A stretch of 58,555 bases of DNA from Candidatus Izemoplasma sp. (GCA_007131405.1 SLQR01000032.1:1-58555); one strand, 5' to 3'. Shown: positions 34,096 to 43,594, counted from the first letter of the stretch. Notes: a model not told the origin generated them from the sequence alone. Numbers and translations are program-made.

Positions 34096-36795
34096 ATGCC
34101 AACAAAATTGGGGTTAAAAGAGGCACTTATGAAAAACTATGAAAAGGTCATCGAGGCACGGCTGGAAAGTGATGAAGCACTCAGACACAAAACCAAGTTG
34201 TTTCAAACCAATGCCAAAACCATTCAAGGATCACTCAAAACGAAACTTGATGCTTTTTCAGAGCGTTTAAAAACAGAAGAAACAATCTACAACGAGGATA
34301 AGAAAACACTCAAGCTAAATCTACAAAAAACGAAGTCAGAGCTTAAGAAAAAAGAAAAGACCATCCAAAATAAAACCACTAAAGACTTAACAGCAATTGA
34401 AGATGACTATGAAAAAAAGCAAAGTTTAAACACACTTAAAGAACAAAAGATTGAATCCGATTACCAAGCACGGCTTGATCGCATTGCAAAGAAAATGCAA
34501 GAACGTCAAATCGCGCTTGATAAGTCGATTGAATCATCCACGCAAACATTCTACGATCAAACCGTCCAACTCGAGAAAGAAACCGACACACAAAATGCCA
34601 AACTTGAAAACACGATTAATCAAAAAAATAGTGATTATTCCAGCAAAATCGATCAAGTCAACGCCGCAACTAAAAAAGTACTCGACGCATCCGAACAAAC
34701 AAAAACAGCGCAAATCGACGCCTTCAAAAAAGCACTCAAAAAACTTATGACAGAGTATAAAGAAGTCGTTAAACCCGCAGAAGAGGAACTTAAAAAACTC
34801 CAAACAACCCAAGCCAAAGCACGCCAAAAAATCGTCGATGGGTTTGATGAGACCATCGCTAAAATATTGAAATACAAAAAAGAAAAAGAAAAACTTAAAG
34901 AGAGTAGCGAAGTAAATCGCTACACCAAAGAACTCAAAGCGCACCGCAAGGAAAAAGACGAAGCGTTAAACGAACTCGACGCCGAACACACCTTGCAGCG
35001 TGAACCTTACGAAACGAAACTTCAAGCTATTATTGATGACTATAAAAAACAAGCCTACGCATTAAAAGAAACCCATATTCAAGCTATTCTTGAAACACTC
35101 ATCACCACCAAAAAACACAAAACACAAGACATGATTAAAACCAATGAAGTGAACATCGAACGCTTAATCGAAGAAGCCCGTTTTAATCACGCACAAACCA
35201 CATTAAAAATCGATTACGATATCCAACTCATCAACTTTAATCAAACCTTAGAAGAAGCCCGTCTTGCGTATGACCGTCAAAGCGCCATCTTAAAACCAGA
35301 AACCCAAAAACTTAACGACGAGCAAAAACGTCAATATAACCAAAATAAAAACGATCTCACCACCAAACGTCAAACGGAAAAAGCCGAGTTCGATGTCAAT
35401 GGCGACACCCGTAAAATCGACCAAAAGATTGACTTGGAAAATGTCGATTACGAACTCAAAAAACACGATTACCACTACACCTACGATAAAATTGCACGTG
35501 ACATCGAGTTTGAAAAACAAAAAATCACCAACGACTTTGCCAAAGAAACCATTTTAGTCGGCCATTATTACCACAACGCGAAAAACTACACCGCGTTAAA
35601 AAATGATGAAATCATGACCTATAAACCAAGCCATGAAAAAGCCATCGAGCATGAGCGAACCAATCAAATCAAGCAATACAACACCATGCTTGCCCAAGCC
35701 GAAAAAGATCATGACCGCATGGTTGGTCACATTGATGATACCTTTGAATTGGAAATTGCCATTTACCAAGAAGCCATTGATCGGGTCGAAAAACACCACA
35801 ACACCACCATCAAAGACCTGATGGCAAAACAAGCACTCGAACGCAATAAAGATCTATCACTCATAGAATCCCTTGATGCCAAAAAAGACAAAGCACGCAT
35901 CAAACGATTAAAACGTGACCTCAACACCAAACAAGAACACCACGATGAAACCATCGCGCTTAAAAAACGTGAACTTGAACAAAAACGCCAACTCTATCAA
36001 CACATGATTGAACAAACTAAAAGCTTTAAAATGCACTCCACAGAAGAAGCTGAAACCTTACTCATTCATATCAAAGACCAAATACACGATGCCATCGAAC
36101 GAGTTGAACGCAACGCCCAACAAGCTATCAATACCTTTGACACCTTGTACTACGAAGTCAAACACAACGCCAACTTATTCAACATCTTCCAACTGCAACG
36201 TCAAGACGATACCCTCGATCAAGCAACGCACTATAAAGCGGCACGCATAAAAAGCCAACAAGAACTACTAGCACACCATAAACAACAACTTAACGAGCAA
36301 CTAAGTGCGATTAAAAAAGCCTTTGACAGCATGATTGAAAGCTATAAAAAAGAACGCGATGAGCGCACAAAATCGCATGAAAGTAAAATCGAAATAATCA
36401 AAAAAGTCCATCAAGAAAACGCCGAGCACATCGATGAACTATACGAAAACGATGCCAAAAAATTAAATCAACAAATCCAACGCTTGCAAAAAGATTACGA
36501 TCAGCGCTTAAAAACTTTAACCCAAGATAAGAAGAGCGAAAAAGAAGCGTGTTTCGAGAAAAAAGACGAAGCAGAAAAAGCGCATGAGACAATCTTAAAA
36601 CGCCGCGAAGACGAAGCCCAAAACTATCAAGCCGAACGCGAACGTATGTTAGAAGAAGACATCACCAGATTAACCAAACACAAAGACGCATTGCTTGCGT
36701 CCATCGAACAGGAACCACTAAAACACCTAACTGAACAAGACCTCAAACACATCGAAGCCTATTTAGAAGGACAAAAAACCATTCCGGAGGCTTAA
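34096..36795 (+). CDS. Very long coiled-coil protein, unknown function
   Basis: 899 residues, almost entirely heptad-like Lys/Glu/Gln/Asp/His-rich sequence with very few Gly or Pro, so it is predicted to be a long rod. There is no Walker motif (so not SMC/RecN), no signal peptide and no membrane segment. A short region near 490-530 (HYYHNAKNYTALKNDE) is less regular and could be a hinge. The start is the ATG after AAGGGGGGA. The next gene, cardiolipin synthase, begins 26 bases later with no terminator between, and an ABC exporter follows, so all four are probably one operon. That suggests a membrane-linked structural role, but this is inference. Confidence 0.75.
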   Translation: MPTKLGLKEALMKNYEKVIEARLESDEALRHKTKLFQTNAKTIQGSLKTKLDAFSERLKTEETIYNEDKKTLKLNLQKTKSELKKKEKTIQNKTTKDLTAIEDDYEKKQSLNTLKEQKIESDYQARLDRIAKKMQERQIALDKSIESSTQTFYDQTVQLEKETDTQNAKLENTINQKNSDYSSKIDQVNAATKKVLDASEQTKTAQIDAFKKALKKLMTEYKEVVKPAEEELKKLQTTQAKARQKIVDGFDETIAKILKYKKEKEKLKESSEVNRYTKELKAHRKEKDEALNELDAEHTLQREPYETKLQAIIDDYKKQAYALKETHIQAILETLITTKKHKTQDMIKTNEVNIERLIEEARFNHAQTTLKIDYDIQLINFNQTLEEARLAYDRQSAILKPETQKLNDEQKRQYNQNKNDLTTKRQTEKAEFDVNGDTRKIDQKIDLENVDYELKKHDYHYTYDKIARDIEFEKQKITNDFAKETILVGHYYHNAKNYTALKNDEIMTYKPSHEKAIEHERTNQIKQYNTMLAQAEKDHDRMVGHIDDTFELEIAIYQEAIDRVEKHHNTTIKDLMAKQALERNKDLSLIESLDAKKDKARIKRLKRDLNTKQEHHDETIALKKRELEQKRQLYQHMIEQTKSFKMHSTEEAETLLIHIKDQIHDAIERVERNAQQAINTFDTLYYEVKHNANLFNIFQLQRQDDTLDQATHYKAARIKSQQELLAHHKQQLNEQLSAIKKAFDSMIESYKKERDERTKSHESKIEIIKKVHQENAEHIDELYENDAKKLNQQIQRLQKDYDQRLKTLTQDKKSEKEACFEKKDEAEKAHETILKRREDEAQNYQAERERMLEEDITRLTKHKDALLASIEQEPLKHLTEQDLKHIEAYLEGQKTIPEA

Positions 36796-36821
36796 GTTTC
36801 ATCTAAGAATCGAGGAACGCT

Positions 36822-38366
36822 ATGGAAAAAAGTATTCGTAAGATTATGTTCATACTCATGATTGTCATAATCGCCATCAGTTTGCGATTTGGTTTTGAGT
36901 ATGTCTACAATTTTATTTTAAACCTAATTGATCACCGACCATACATCGGGTTCGCTATTCGAACCCTTCTAGTGGCTATTGTGGTTGTCGTTTGGATGTA
37001 CGTTTCCCTGCGAAGTGAAAACCCCACCCAAAAACTTCCCTGGCTACTGATTTTGACCTTTGAACCCATCATCGGCATAACGCTTTTCCTATCTTTTGGT
37101 CGAGGCTTTAAAAACAGTTTTCGCTATCGCCGTCGTCCACTTATTCATGATGATGCGTACATCACCAAAGAAACGAAATCAAGCGATGGTCCGCTTACCT
37201 TACCAACCGATGATAAAGACCTTACCCATATATTTCATGCAAGCCACCGTATTTCTTATCATCAACCATTCGCCGATTCAACGGAAATCACCGTTTTAAA
37301 AAATGGCGAAGCGTTTTACCCAGACTTGATCAATTCCATTGAAAACGCCAAACAGTTTATTCTCATGGAATTTTTTATCATCCGCAATGACACTCGAAGC
37401 CGTCAAGTCCTGGACTTAATGATGAAAAAAGCCGAAGAAGGCATTGAGGTTAAACTTATATTTGACGCATTGGGTTCCGCTCGAATCAGCCGAAAATACT
37501 TAAAAAAACTTCGAAAATCACCCATCGATGTGATCATCAATGACCGTATTTACTTTCCACTATTTAACACGCGAATGAACTTCCGAAATCACCGAAAAAT
37601 TGTGGTCGTTGATGGCTTAGTTGGCTACACTGGCGGCATGAACTTAGCCGATGAATACGACAACACCATCGCCTATGATTATTATTTCCGCGACACCCAA
37701 GTCAAACTCGTAGGTGAAGCCGTTCGGTCATTAACCTGTATTTTTTTCAAAGACTATTACTACAACACAGGTCATTTTATTGACGACGACATCTATTACC
37801 CAAAAACCAATGTTAAAACGCGAGGCATCACACAAATTCTTCAATCGGGTCCAGATTCCCATGAAGCTCATATTCGTAACGTGTATTTAAAGATGATCTT
37901 AACCGCGAAAAAATCGATTCGCATCATGACCCCATACATGGCCCTTGATCAAGAAACACTCACCGCCTTAATCGTCGCTAGACGTTCAGGGGTTGATGTT
38001 GAAATCATCATTCCAGGCACCCCCGATAAACGCCTCGTGTATAACGTCACCAAGTTTTTTGCGACTGTCATGCTCAAACATGATATCAACGTTTATCAAT
38101 ACACCAAAGGCTTTAGTCACGCTAAAATCTTTGTGATTGATGATAAACTTGCTTCAGTAGGAAGCTATAACCTCGACAACCGCAGTGCGGTCATCGACTT
38201 TGAAATTACTGCTCTTTTTACAGGTAGCGCCGTTCAAACCATTGTTGACCAATTTATTCAAGATAAGCAAGATTCACACAAAATCGACCCAATAACTTGG
38301 CAAAAGCGTAATATCTTCATTAAGGTTTTTGAAGGATTACTCAGTATTTTTGCCCCTATTATTTAG
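36822..38366 (+). CDS. cls: Cardiolipin synthase (phospholipase D family)
   Basis: 514 residues. Two N-terminal membrane segments (about 8-30 and 40-62) precede two PLD domains, each with an HKD motif: NHRKIVVVDG with GGMNLADEY, and SHAKIFVIDD with GSYNLDNRS. This is the ClsA-type arrangement. It joins two phosphatidylglycerol molecules into cardiolipin and glycerol at the inner face of the membrane. The predicted ribosome site is GAGGAAC. It sits between the giant coiled-coil gene (26 bases) and an ABC ATPase gene (8 bases). Confidence 0.94.
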   Translation: MEKSIRKIMFILMIVIIAISLRFGFEYVYNFILNLIDHRPYIGFAIRTLLVAIVVVVWMYVSLRSENPTQKLPWLLILTFEPIIGITLFLSFGRGFKNSFRYRRRPLIHDDAYITKETKSSDGPLTLPTDDKDLTHIFHASHRISYHQPFADSTEITVLKNGEAFYPDLINSIENAKQFILMEFFIIRNDTRSRQVLDLMMKKAEEGIEVKLIFDALGSARISRKYLKKLRKSPIDVIINDRIYFPLFNTRMNFRNHRKIVVVDGLVGYTGGMNLADEYDNTIAYDYYFRDTQVKLVGEAVRSLTCIFFKDYYYNTGHFIDDDIYYPKTNVKTRGITQILQSGPDSHEAHIRNVYLKMILTAKKSIRIMTPYMALDQETLTALIVARRSGVDVEIIIPGTPDKRLVYNVTKFFATVMLKHDINVYQYTKGFSHAKIFVIDDKLASVGSYNLDNRSAVIDFEITALFTGSAVQTIVDQFIQDKQDSHKIDPITWQKRNIFIKVFEGLLSIFAPII

Positions 38367-38374
38367 GAGGTTCT

Positions 38375-39289
38375 ATGAACATCATAACCGTACACAATTT
38401 ATCGAAGCATTATGGTTCGGTGCACGCCGTAAAAAACATTGACTTTACCGTAAAAGAAGGCGCATTTTTTGCCTTGCTTGGTCCCAATGGCGCCGGAAAA
38501 ACCACCACCATTGAAATGCTTGCGACTCTGCTAAAAAAAGACGAAGGTGACGTCACCGTTGCCGGCAACCCGTTAGACCAACATGACGATGCGATTCGTA
38601 AAAATCTCGGCATCGTGTTTCAGTACAGCACCTTAGATACCTATCTAACGGTGCGTGAAAATCTAAGCATTCGCTCTTCCTTTTATGCCATGACAAAAGA
38701 AACATTCAACGAACGACTAAAAGCACTCTCAGCGCTGCTTAACTTAGGTCCGTTTTTAGACCAACGCGTCCAAACCTTATCGGGCGGGCAAAAACGCAAA
38801 GCCGATATCGCCCGTGCACTCCTTCATAACCCAAAAATTTTGATGCTTGATGAACCAACCACAGGCTTAGACCCAGCATCACGTAAAAGTCTATGGGAAC
38901 TGATCTTAAGCTTAAAACAAAATCTGAACATGACGATTTTTCTAACCACGCACTACATGGAAGAAGTGCTCGAAGCGGATCACGTAATTATCATGAATGA
39001 AGGCACGATTGTTGCGAATGATTCCGCCGACAATCTCCGTAAACATTACGCGCAAGACACCTTGAAAATTGTCCCAAAAGCACCCCTTGAAAAGGCACTA
39101 AACGCAGCGAAAATAGCCTATCGACTCGTAAACTCACGTATTCATGTGCCGCTTAACAATGCCTTTGAAGGCTTAGATATCGTCAAGCGTTTTGAAGCGC
39201 ATATTCAAGACTTTGAAATCATAAAAGCCACCATGGACGATGTCTTCTTAACGATTACCGGTCGCGAACTTGAGGAGGCTAACCAATGA
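38375..39289 (+). CDS. ABC exporter ATP-binding protein (DrrA-like)
   Basis: 304 residues. Walker A GPNGAGKTTT, signature LSGGQKRKADIARAL and Walker B ILMLDEPTTGLDPASR are intact, followed by the switch His in TTHYMEE. A C-terminal extension of about 80 residues is typical of the drug/lipid exporter (DrrA, CcmA) group. The permease gene begins 4 bases before its stop (ATGA), so the pair is coupled. The substrate is not visible; the cardiolipin synthase upstream hints at a lipid or membrane-active compound. AGGAGG precedes the ATG. Confidence 0.93.
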   Translation: MNIITVHNLSKHYGSVHAVKNIDFTVKEGAFFALLGPNGAGKTTTIEMLATLLKKDEGDVTVAGNPLDQHDDAIRKNLGIVFQYSTLDTYLTVRENLSIRSSFYAMTKETFNERLKALSALLNLGPFLDQRVQTLSGGQKRKADIARALLHNPKILMLDEPTTGLDPASRKSLWELILSLKQNLNMTIFLTTHYMEEVLEADHVIIMNEGTIVANDSADNLRKHYAQDTLKIVPKAPLEKALNAAKIAYRLVNSRIHVPLNNAFEGLDIVKRFEAHIQDFEIIKATMDDVFLTITGRELEEANQ

Positions 39290-40149
39290 AATTCGCTTTG
39301 ATAAAACGCCATTTAATGCTCTATTTACGTAATCGCTGGGCAGTTTTCTTCTCGTTTTTATCGGTTTTAATTATCCTCGGTTTGTTTTTGCTTTTTCTAG
39401 GCAACATGTTTCAAGGTGGACCTTTAGGTGAACACCCCGATGGGGAAGCGTTTATCTATACCTGGATTTTTTCAGGCATCCTCTTTGTTTCAACGGTCAC
39501 CGTGCCGCTTGGGTTTTTAGGCATCATGGTACGCGATTTTGAAACAAAAGCCATCAATGATTTTTATGTATCGCCATTAGATCGTCGTCACATTGTGGTA
39601 AGTTATTTTGTGGCAGCCGTGGTGATTAGCCTAGCTTTAAGCATCGTGAATTTAATTGTTGGACAGCTTTATTTATGGTTTAAGTTTGGCTTTGTGCTTG
39701 CCTTTGCGAATTGGTTAGGTATTTTCGGCTTATTGTTGCTATCAAGCATGCTTTTTTCAAGTATTTTCTTTTACGTTGTCACGTATGTGAAAACCTCAAA
39801 TACCCACGGCACCTTATCCACCCTTGTAGGGACACTCATTGGGTTTTTAGCCGGTCTTTATGTATCTGTTGGAGCACTGCCTGATTTCACCCGCTATATT
39901 TTGAGTTTATTACCAACCTTGCAAATGTCGAGTGCGTTTAGACTCATCTACATGGATGCCCTAATTCAATCGGTTTTTAGTGGTGCAGACCCAAGTGTTG
40001 CATCACGCGAACGCATGTTTTTAGCGATTGATTTACAGCTTGGAGACTTTACCTTTAGTTTATGGATGCTAATCCTAATTGGGATCGCATGGACACTGGT
40101 ATTTATGACTTTATCCATGCTTAGATTAAAATCATTTAAAAAAACATAA
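39286..40149 (+). CDS. ABC-2 type transporter permease
   Basis: 287 residues with six membrane segments in the ABC-2 pattern: one near 20-42, two at about 60-85 and 105-130, then three toward the C-terminus (about 145-170, 180-200, 255-275). It partners the ATP-binding protein encoded directly upstream. The VRDFETKAINDFYVSPL stretch between segments two and three is the usual coupling-helix region. No substrate can be named. Its stop is followed by a fresh promoter-like region before the next gene. Confidence 0.9.
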   Translation: MKFALIKRHLMLYLRNRWAVFFSFLSVLIILGLFLLFLGNMFQGGPLGEHPDGEAFIYTWIFSGILFVSTVTVPLGFLGIMVRDFETKAINDFYVSPLDRRHIVVSYFVAAVVISLALSIVNLIVGQLYLWFKFGFVLAFANWLGIFGLLLLSSMLFSSIFFYVVTYVKTSNTHGTLSTLVGTLIGFLAGLYVSVGALPDFTRYILSLLPTLQMSSAFRLIYMDALIQSVFSGADPSVASRERMFLAIDLQLGDFTFSLWMLILIGIAWTLVFMTLSMLRLKSFKKT

Positions 40150-40204
40150 GACGTTTCTTTTTATTCACTCCATGCTATACTAAACATAGAAAACCAAAGG
40201 AGGA

Positions 40205-40211
40205 CCCCCCC
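40205..40211 (+). promoter_or_regulatory. C7 tract between ribosome site and start of the adenosyltransferase gene
   Basis: Seven consecutive C bases lie between AGGAGG and the ATG, giving a 10-base spacing. A change in tract length would alter this spacing and hence translation. Confidence 0.4.
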
Positions 40212-40213
40212 TT

Positions 40214-40753
40214 ATGAACATTGATGACTACAATCAAATCTCCACAAAAACTGGCGACAAAGGCACAAGTAAAAATTATTCAAACGAAACCTTCTCAAAA
40301 GATGACATCCTCTTTGATGCTTTAGGGACAAACGACGAATTAAGTTCAATGCTTGGCTTAACGTACCACCGGGCTCCCTATGAAAACATTAAAACCATTC
40401 AAAATACCTTACAAGCCATTAACGCATTAATTGCGACAAACGAATCCGCGCACCCTGAGCGCTACAAAAAACTGCGTCAAATAACCGACGAAGATATATC
40501 ATTCATTGAACAAGAAGAAGAAATCTACATGAAAAAAGCCCCCATCGCAGCAAAATTCTTTTTACCGGGTTCAGAAGCAACCGAAGCGGGTGCCTACTTT
40601 GACTTAGCACGCACCGTTGCACGACGTGCAGAGCGCACCCTAGTGCGCTATATCAACCACACAAAACGCGACGATCTTGATGGCCCAAGACGCTACTTAA
40701 ACCGATTGAGTGACCTGCTCTTTATTTTAGCAAGAAACTATTCGGTTGAATAA
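40214..40753 (+). CDS. pduO: Cob(I)alamin adenosyltransferase, PduO type
   Basis: 179 residues of the five-helix PduO/MMAB fold. The N-terminal ATP loop reads STKTGDKGTSKNYSNE (normally TRTGDKGTT), followed by DALGTNDELSSMLGL. The C-terminal signature ARRAERTLVRY and RRYLNRLSDLLFILAR carry the Arg, Asn and Asp that hold ATP and cobalamin. It makes adenosylcobalamin from ATP and reduced cobalamin. In this window the user of that cofactor is lysine 5,6-aminomutase (KamDE at 54-56 kb). A run of seven C residues lies between the strong AGGAGG site and the ATG. Confidence 0.93.
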   Translation: MNIDDYNQISTKTGDKGTSKNYSNETFSKDDILFDALGTNDELSSMLGLTYHRAPYENIKTIQNTLQAINALIATNESAHPERYKKLRQITDEDISFIEQEEEIYMKKAPIAAKFFLPGSEATEAGAYFDLARTVARRAERTLVRYINHTKRDDLDGPRRYLNRLSDLLFILARNYSVE

Positions 40754-40759
40754 AACAAG

Positions 40760-40785
40760 AAAAAGCACATTTCTGTGCTTTTTTT
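40760..40785 (+). terminator. Terminator of the adenosyltransferase gene
   Basis: Stem AAAAAGCAC/GTGCTTTTT with a 6-base loop and further T residues. Confidence 0.85.
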
Positions 40786-40849
40786 CATCAACAAAGTCTT
40801 CACGCTATGCTATAATATAAGCGATAAAGGATGTAAGGAGAGTAAAAAA

Positions 40850-41710
40850 ATGATAAAAAAAATTGGTGTCATTGCCGACACAAATGCCTGTTTAGATTAT
40901 TTTGATCACCCCTATGATATACGCATCATGCGTTCAATGATTCATCTTGGGGATGAAGAGTTTTTAGATCACGTTGAATTGACAGCGGATGAATTTTACG
41001 AGCGCTTGCAAGCGAATAAGAATCTCATCCCAAAAACAAGTCAGCCATCTACGGCTTCCATGGTTGAACTGTACAAAGCGATGAAAAAAGATGAGTATAC
41101 CGATATTGTAGTGGTAACAATTTCATCCAATATGAGTGGGATTTATAGCGCTGCACAAGTTGCTGCTCAACAAGTAGAGGACTTAAACGTCGTCGTTGTT
41201 GACTCAAAATCCGTTGCTTTTCCAGAAGCGAAAATGGCACTAACAGCCGCTGAAATGGCAAAAAAAGGCAAGAGTCTTGATGAGATTGTTAAAGCGCTAC
41301 ACATGATTCGCGACAACAACCACATCTATTTTGCAGTGGATACGCTTGCGTATCTTGTAAAAAATGGCCGTTTGTCTAATGCCGCAGGCTTTATGGGAAG
41401 TATGTTGAAAATTAAACCTTTGCTACACATTTCCAAAGAAGGCAAAGTTGAAACCGTTGAAAAAATTCGTACCTTTAAAAAAGCTGTCGACCGCGTAGTC
41501 GAGATGTATTTAGAAGAAACAAAAGATCTAGATGTCGAGCCGTTTATATGTCACGCCGACAACCCAGCGATTCGCGATTACATTGAAGCGCGTTTAAAAG
41601 AAACAAATAAAGACATTAAATCGGTCTTTAGTATGCCACTTACCCCAGCGGTTGGTGCGCACGCCGGCCCAGGTGCGATTGGCTTAGGATATTACAAGAA
41701 AACAACGTAA
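40850..41710 (+). CDS. DegV-family fatty-acid-binding protein
   Basis: 286 residues. The DegV signature is clear: SQPSTASMVELYKAM, VVTISSNMSGIYSAAQ, VDSKSVAFPEAKMA, and VDTLAYLVKNGRLSNAAGF, with PAVGAHAGPGAIGLGYY at the end. Family members bind a fatty acid between two domains; FakB proteins hand it to the FakA kinase to make acyl phosphate for phospholipid synthesis. This protein may thus take part in scavenging fatty acids, but no fakA is in the window. The ATG follows AAGGAGAG; 25 upstream codons are not used. TATAAT lies just upstream. Confidence 0.92.
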   Translation: MIKKIGVIADTNACLDYFDHPYDIRIMRSMIHLGDEEFLDHVELTADEFYERLQANKNLIPKTSQPSTASMVELYKAMKKDEYTDIVVVTISSNMSGIYSAAQVAAQQVEDLNVVVVDSKSVAFPEAKMALTAAEMAKKGKSLDEIVKALHMIRDNNHIYFAVDTLAYLVKNGRLSNAAGFMGSMLKIKPLLHISKEGKVETVEKIRTFKKAVDRVVEMYLEETKDLDVEPFICHADNPAIRDYIEARLKETNKDIKSVFSMPLTPAVGAHAGPGAIGLGYYKKTT

Positions 41711-41802
41711 TAGTTTTTTGACATACAATGTATTTGTTTCTAAGTAACCATGTGATACAATAAACATAGGGAACGGGAAAATGTTAATCAAAAGGTGATA
41801 GT

Positions 41803-42135
41803 ATGAAACAAAAAGCACACTTTTACCGACTCGCACGGCTGAGCATCATATCCATTTTGCATATTGTTTTATCCGTTGTGTTTGTTTTTACGACGGAGAT
41901 AGCTCTTATTCACATCGTTGCAGCCGGATTTATTGCTGTCAATATGCTCTTTTTATTGCGCTATTTTTCAGCTACGATTGAACTTGTTATGGCGAGCCGA
42001 CTTGAGAAAAGACCAAGACCAGCGAAGTATTACACGCTGTTTAATGTCTTGCTCGGTATTCTTTTGAATGCCGTCTTAATCTTTATTTTGTTTGTGATTA
42101 TGTTTAATCACATCGATGCGCTTATTGCCAACTAA
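41803..42135 (+). CDS. Small membrane protein, unknown function
   Basis: 110 residues with three or four hydrophobic segments (about 12-32, 33-52 and 80-103) and a charged loop SRLEKRPRPAKYY in between. No family is recognised. AAAGGTGAT precedes the ATG, and a terminator follows the stop. It is not clearly linked to either neighbour: the DegV gene ends 92 bases upstream and the TetR gene is convergent. Confidence 0.65.
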   Translation: MKQKAHFYRLARLSIISILHIVLSVVFVFTTEIALIHIVAAGFIAVNMLFLLRYFSATIELVMASRLEKRPRPAKYYTLFNVLLGILLNAVLIFILFVIMFNHIDALIAN

Positions 42136-42161
42136 AAAACGCATGAAAAATGCGTTTTTTT
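42134..42161. terminator. Bidirectional terminator
   Basis: Stem AAAAAACGCA/TGCGTTTTTT with a 7-base loop. It lies between the small membrane protein gene and the convergent TetR gene. Confidence 0.88.
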
Positions 42162-42766
42162 TATGCTTTGTAAAAGTAGGTCTTAAAAAACACCAAATAA
42201 TGCTCAAGTTCTGACTTTAAAATCTTTAAAGCGTCCGATGGTTCTTTCTTTGCATGGTTTCGCTCCCAGTCGTGGGTAATCTTATTAAAGGTCCATGTAA
42301 CTACCTTAAAAATCTCATCCAAATGTTGGTCATCTTTGAAGAGGGATTTATCAATCTGATCAAATACCCGCTTATAGTTTCGTTGTTGGAAACTTTGGTA
42401 AATTTGTGTACGCGCCTTAACAATATCTGGCATCGTATTCATATGAACACGCTTAATAAACGCCGTAATGGTTTGATGCTTAATCATGCTGTCGGTTTTA
42501 CGGACAATCATTTCCATTAAGCGGTCGAACGCGTCGTGATTTGCTTGAGGAAAATCGGTGAAGATATCACGATGAATTAAACTCCAAGCCATTTCATATA
42601 GTGAAATATACAGTGTTTGTTTATTCTTGAAGTAATGAAAAAGTAAGCCTTTTGAGACATTCGCATCCTGCACAATTTGGTTTGTGGATACCTGCTTGTA
42701 ATCCGCCTTAGCAAACGCTTTATAAGCAGCACGGACGATGTCATTCTTTAAATCTTTTCCTTTCAT
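42161..42766 (-). CDS. TetR-family transcriptional regulator
   Basis: 201 residues. The N-terminal helix-turn-helix reads DIVRAAYKAFAKADYKQVST, then NQIVQDANVSKGLLFHYFKN, the classic TetR pattern. The ligand-binding half is unassigned. The start is the ATG after GGTGGTGAG; the longer open frame extends back over the promoter of the divergent glutathione-peroxidase gene. The two start codons are 72 bases apart, so the TetR protein may control that gene and itself. No long palindrome was found in the gap. Confidence 0.88.
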   Translation of the reverse strand: MKGKDLKNDIVRAAYKAFAKADYKQVSTNQIVQDANVSKGLLFHYFKNKQTLYISLYEMAWSLIHRDIFTDFPQANHDAFDRLMEMIVRKTDSMIKHQTITAFIKRVHMNTMPDIVKARTQIYQSFQQRNYKRVFDQIDKSLFKDDQHLDEIFKVVTWTFNKITHDWERNHAKKEPSDALKILKSELEHYLVFFKTYFYKA

Positions 42767-42838
42767 ACTTCTCACCACCATATTTGAGTTTAAAAACCAA
42801 TGAAACATGATATAATATGACAAAAGGAGGCAATATTT

Positions 42839-43315
42839 ATGGACCTATATACCATACCTTTAGAAACCATTGACGGAAAAGAAACAACGCTCAAACCCTA
42901 TCAAGACCAAGTTGTTCTTATTGTGAATACCGCCAGCAAGTGCGGGTTTACCCCTCAATTTGAAGGCCTCGAAAAACTATACAAAACCTATAAAGACAAA
43001 GGCTTTACCGTGCTTGGCTTTCCGTGCAATCAATTTATGAATCAAGACCCAGGCACAGAAGAAGAAATTCTATCTTTCTGCAAGACCCACTTTAGCGTTA
43101 CCTTCCCAATGTTTAAGAAGACACAAGTAAAAGGGAAAAACAAACACCCACTGTTTGATCTTTTGTTAAAGATGAACTCAAACAACGACCCAATTCAGTG
43201 GAACTTTGAAAAATTCCTGATCAACAAAGACGGTCAACTCATCAAACGCTTCACATCAAGAGAAACGCCTGAAACGATCGAACCAGCCATTCAATCGCTC
43301 TTGGAGAAAACCTAA
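42839..43315 (+). CDS. Glutathione-peroxidase-like thiol peroxidase (GPx/BtuE)
   Basis: 158 residues. The peroxidatic cysteine is in VNTASKCGFTPQFEGLE, the second signature is GFPCNQFMNQDPGTEEEI, and the Trp of the active site is in IQWNFEKFLI. It uses Cys, not selenocysteine. Bacterial members usually take electrons from thioredoxin rather than glutathione. AAAGGAGG precedes the ATG and a TATAAT box lies upstream. The stop codon overlaps the start of the next small gene by one base (TAATG), so the two are probably translated together. Confidence 0.94.
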   Translation: MDLYTIPLETIDGKETTLKPYQDQVVLIVNTASKCGFTPQFEGLEKLYKTYKDKGFTVLGFPCNQFMNQDPGTEEEILSFCKTHFSVTFPMFKKTQVKGKNKHPLFDLLLKMNSNNDPIQWNFEKFLINKDGQLIKRFTSRETPETIEPAIQSLLEKT

Positions 43316-43581
43316 TGGACGGGATGTTAAAGCGCGCAAAATACCTTGTGTTAAATGGTCGATTTCAAAACCAAGTATCAAAGATGAGTGAACGTTTCGA
43401 AATCATTGAAGAAGGCGAAACCATAAAAATTGGCACCGAACGCTACACACCGTATCTCGACACCAAAACCAAGCAAATTGTTTATGGTCGAATCGAAAAC
43501 GATAAAATCTATTACCTTACCTTTTCCAATGCAGATTATACGTATGGCGTTGGCGATACCTTTGAATGGTTTGACGTTTAG
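43315..43581 (+). CDS. Small conserved-looking protein, unknown function
   Basis: 88 residues at most, no membrane segment and no signal peptide. It is predicted to be beta-rich after residue 20 (RFEIIEEGETIKIGTERYTPY, shortened here to its flavour) and ends in GDTFEWFDV. No family is recognised. Coupling to the GPx gene by a TAATG overlap suggests they are co-translated. An alternative start 9 bases on (ATG after GACGGG) is possible. The stop lies inside the following terminator. Confidence 0.55.
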   Translation: MDGMLKRAKYLVLNGRFQNQVSKMSERFEIIEEGETIKIGTERYTPYLDTKTKQIVYGRIENDKIYYLTFSNADYTYGVGDTFEWFDV

Positions 43582-43594
43582 TCAAACCTTTTTT
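43568..43594 (+). terminator. Terminator of the GPx operon
   Basis: Stem GGTTTGAC/GTCAAACC with loop GTTTA and six T residues. It includes the stop codon of the 88-residue gene. Confidence 0.9.

Noticed and set aside
34534-34944. 136-residue minus-strand frame inside the coiled-coil gene
   Set aside because: It is the Phe/Leu-rich mirror of a Lys/Glu-rich coding sequence; no start signal.
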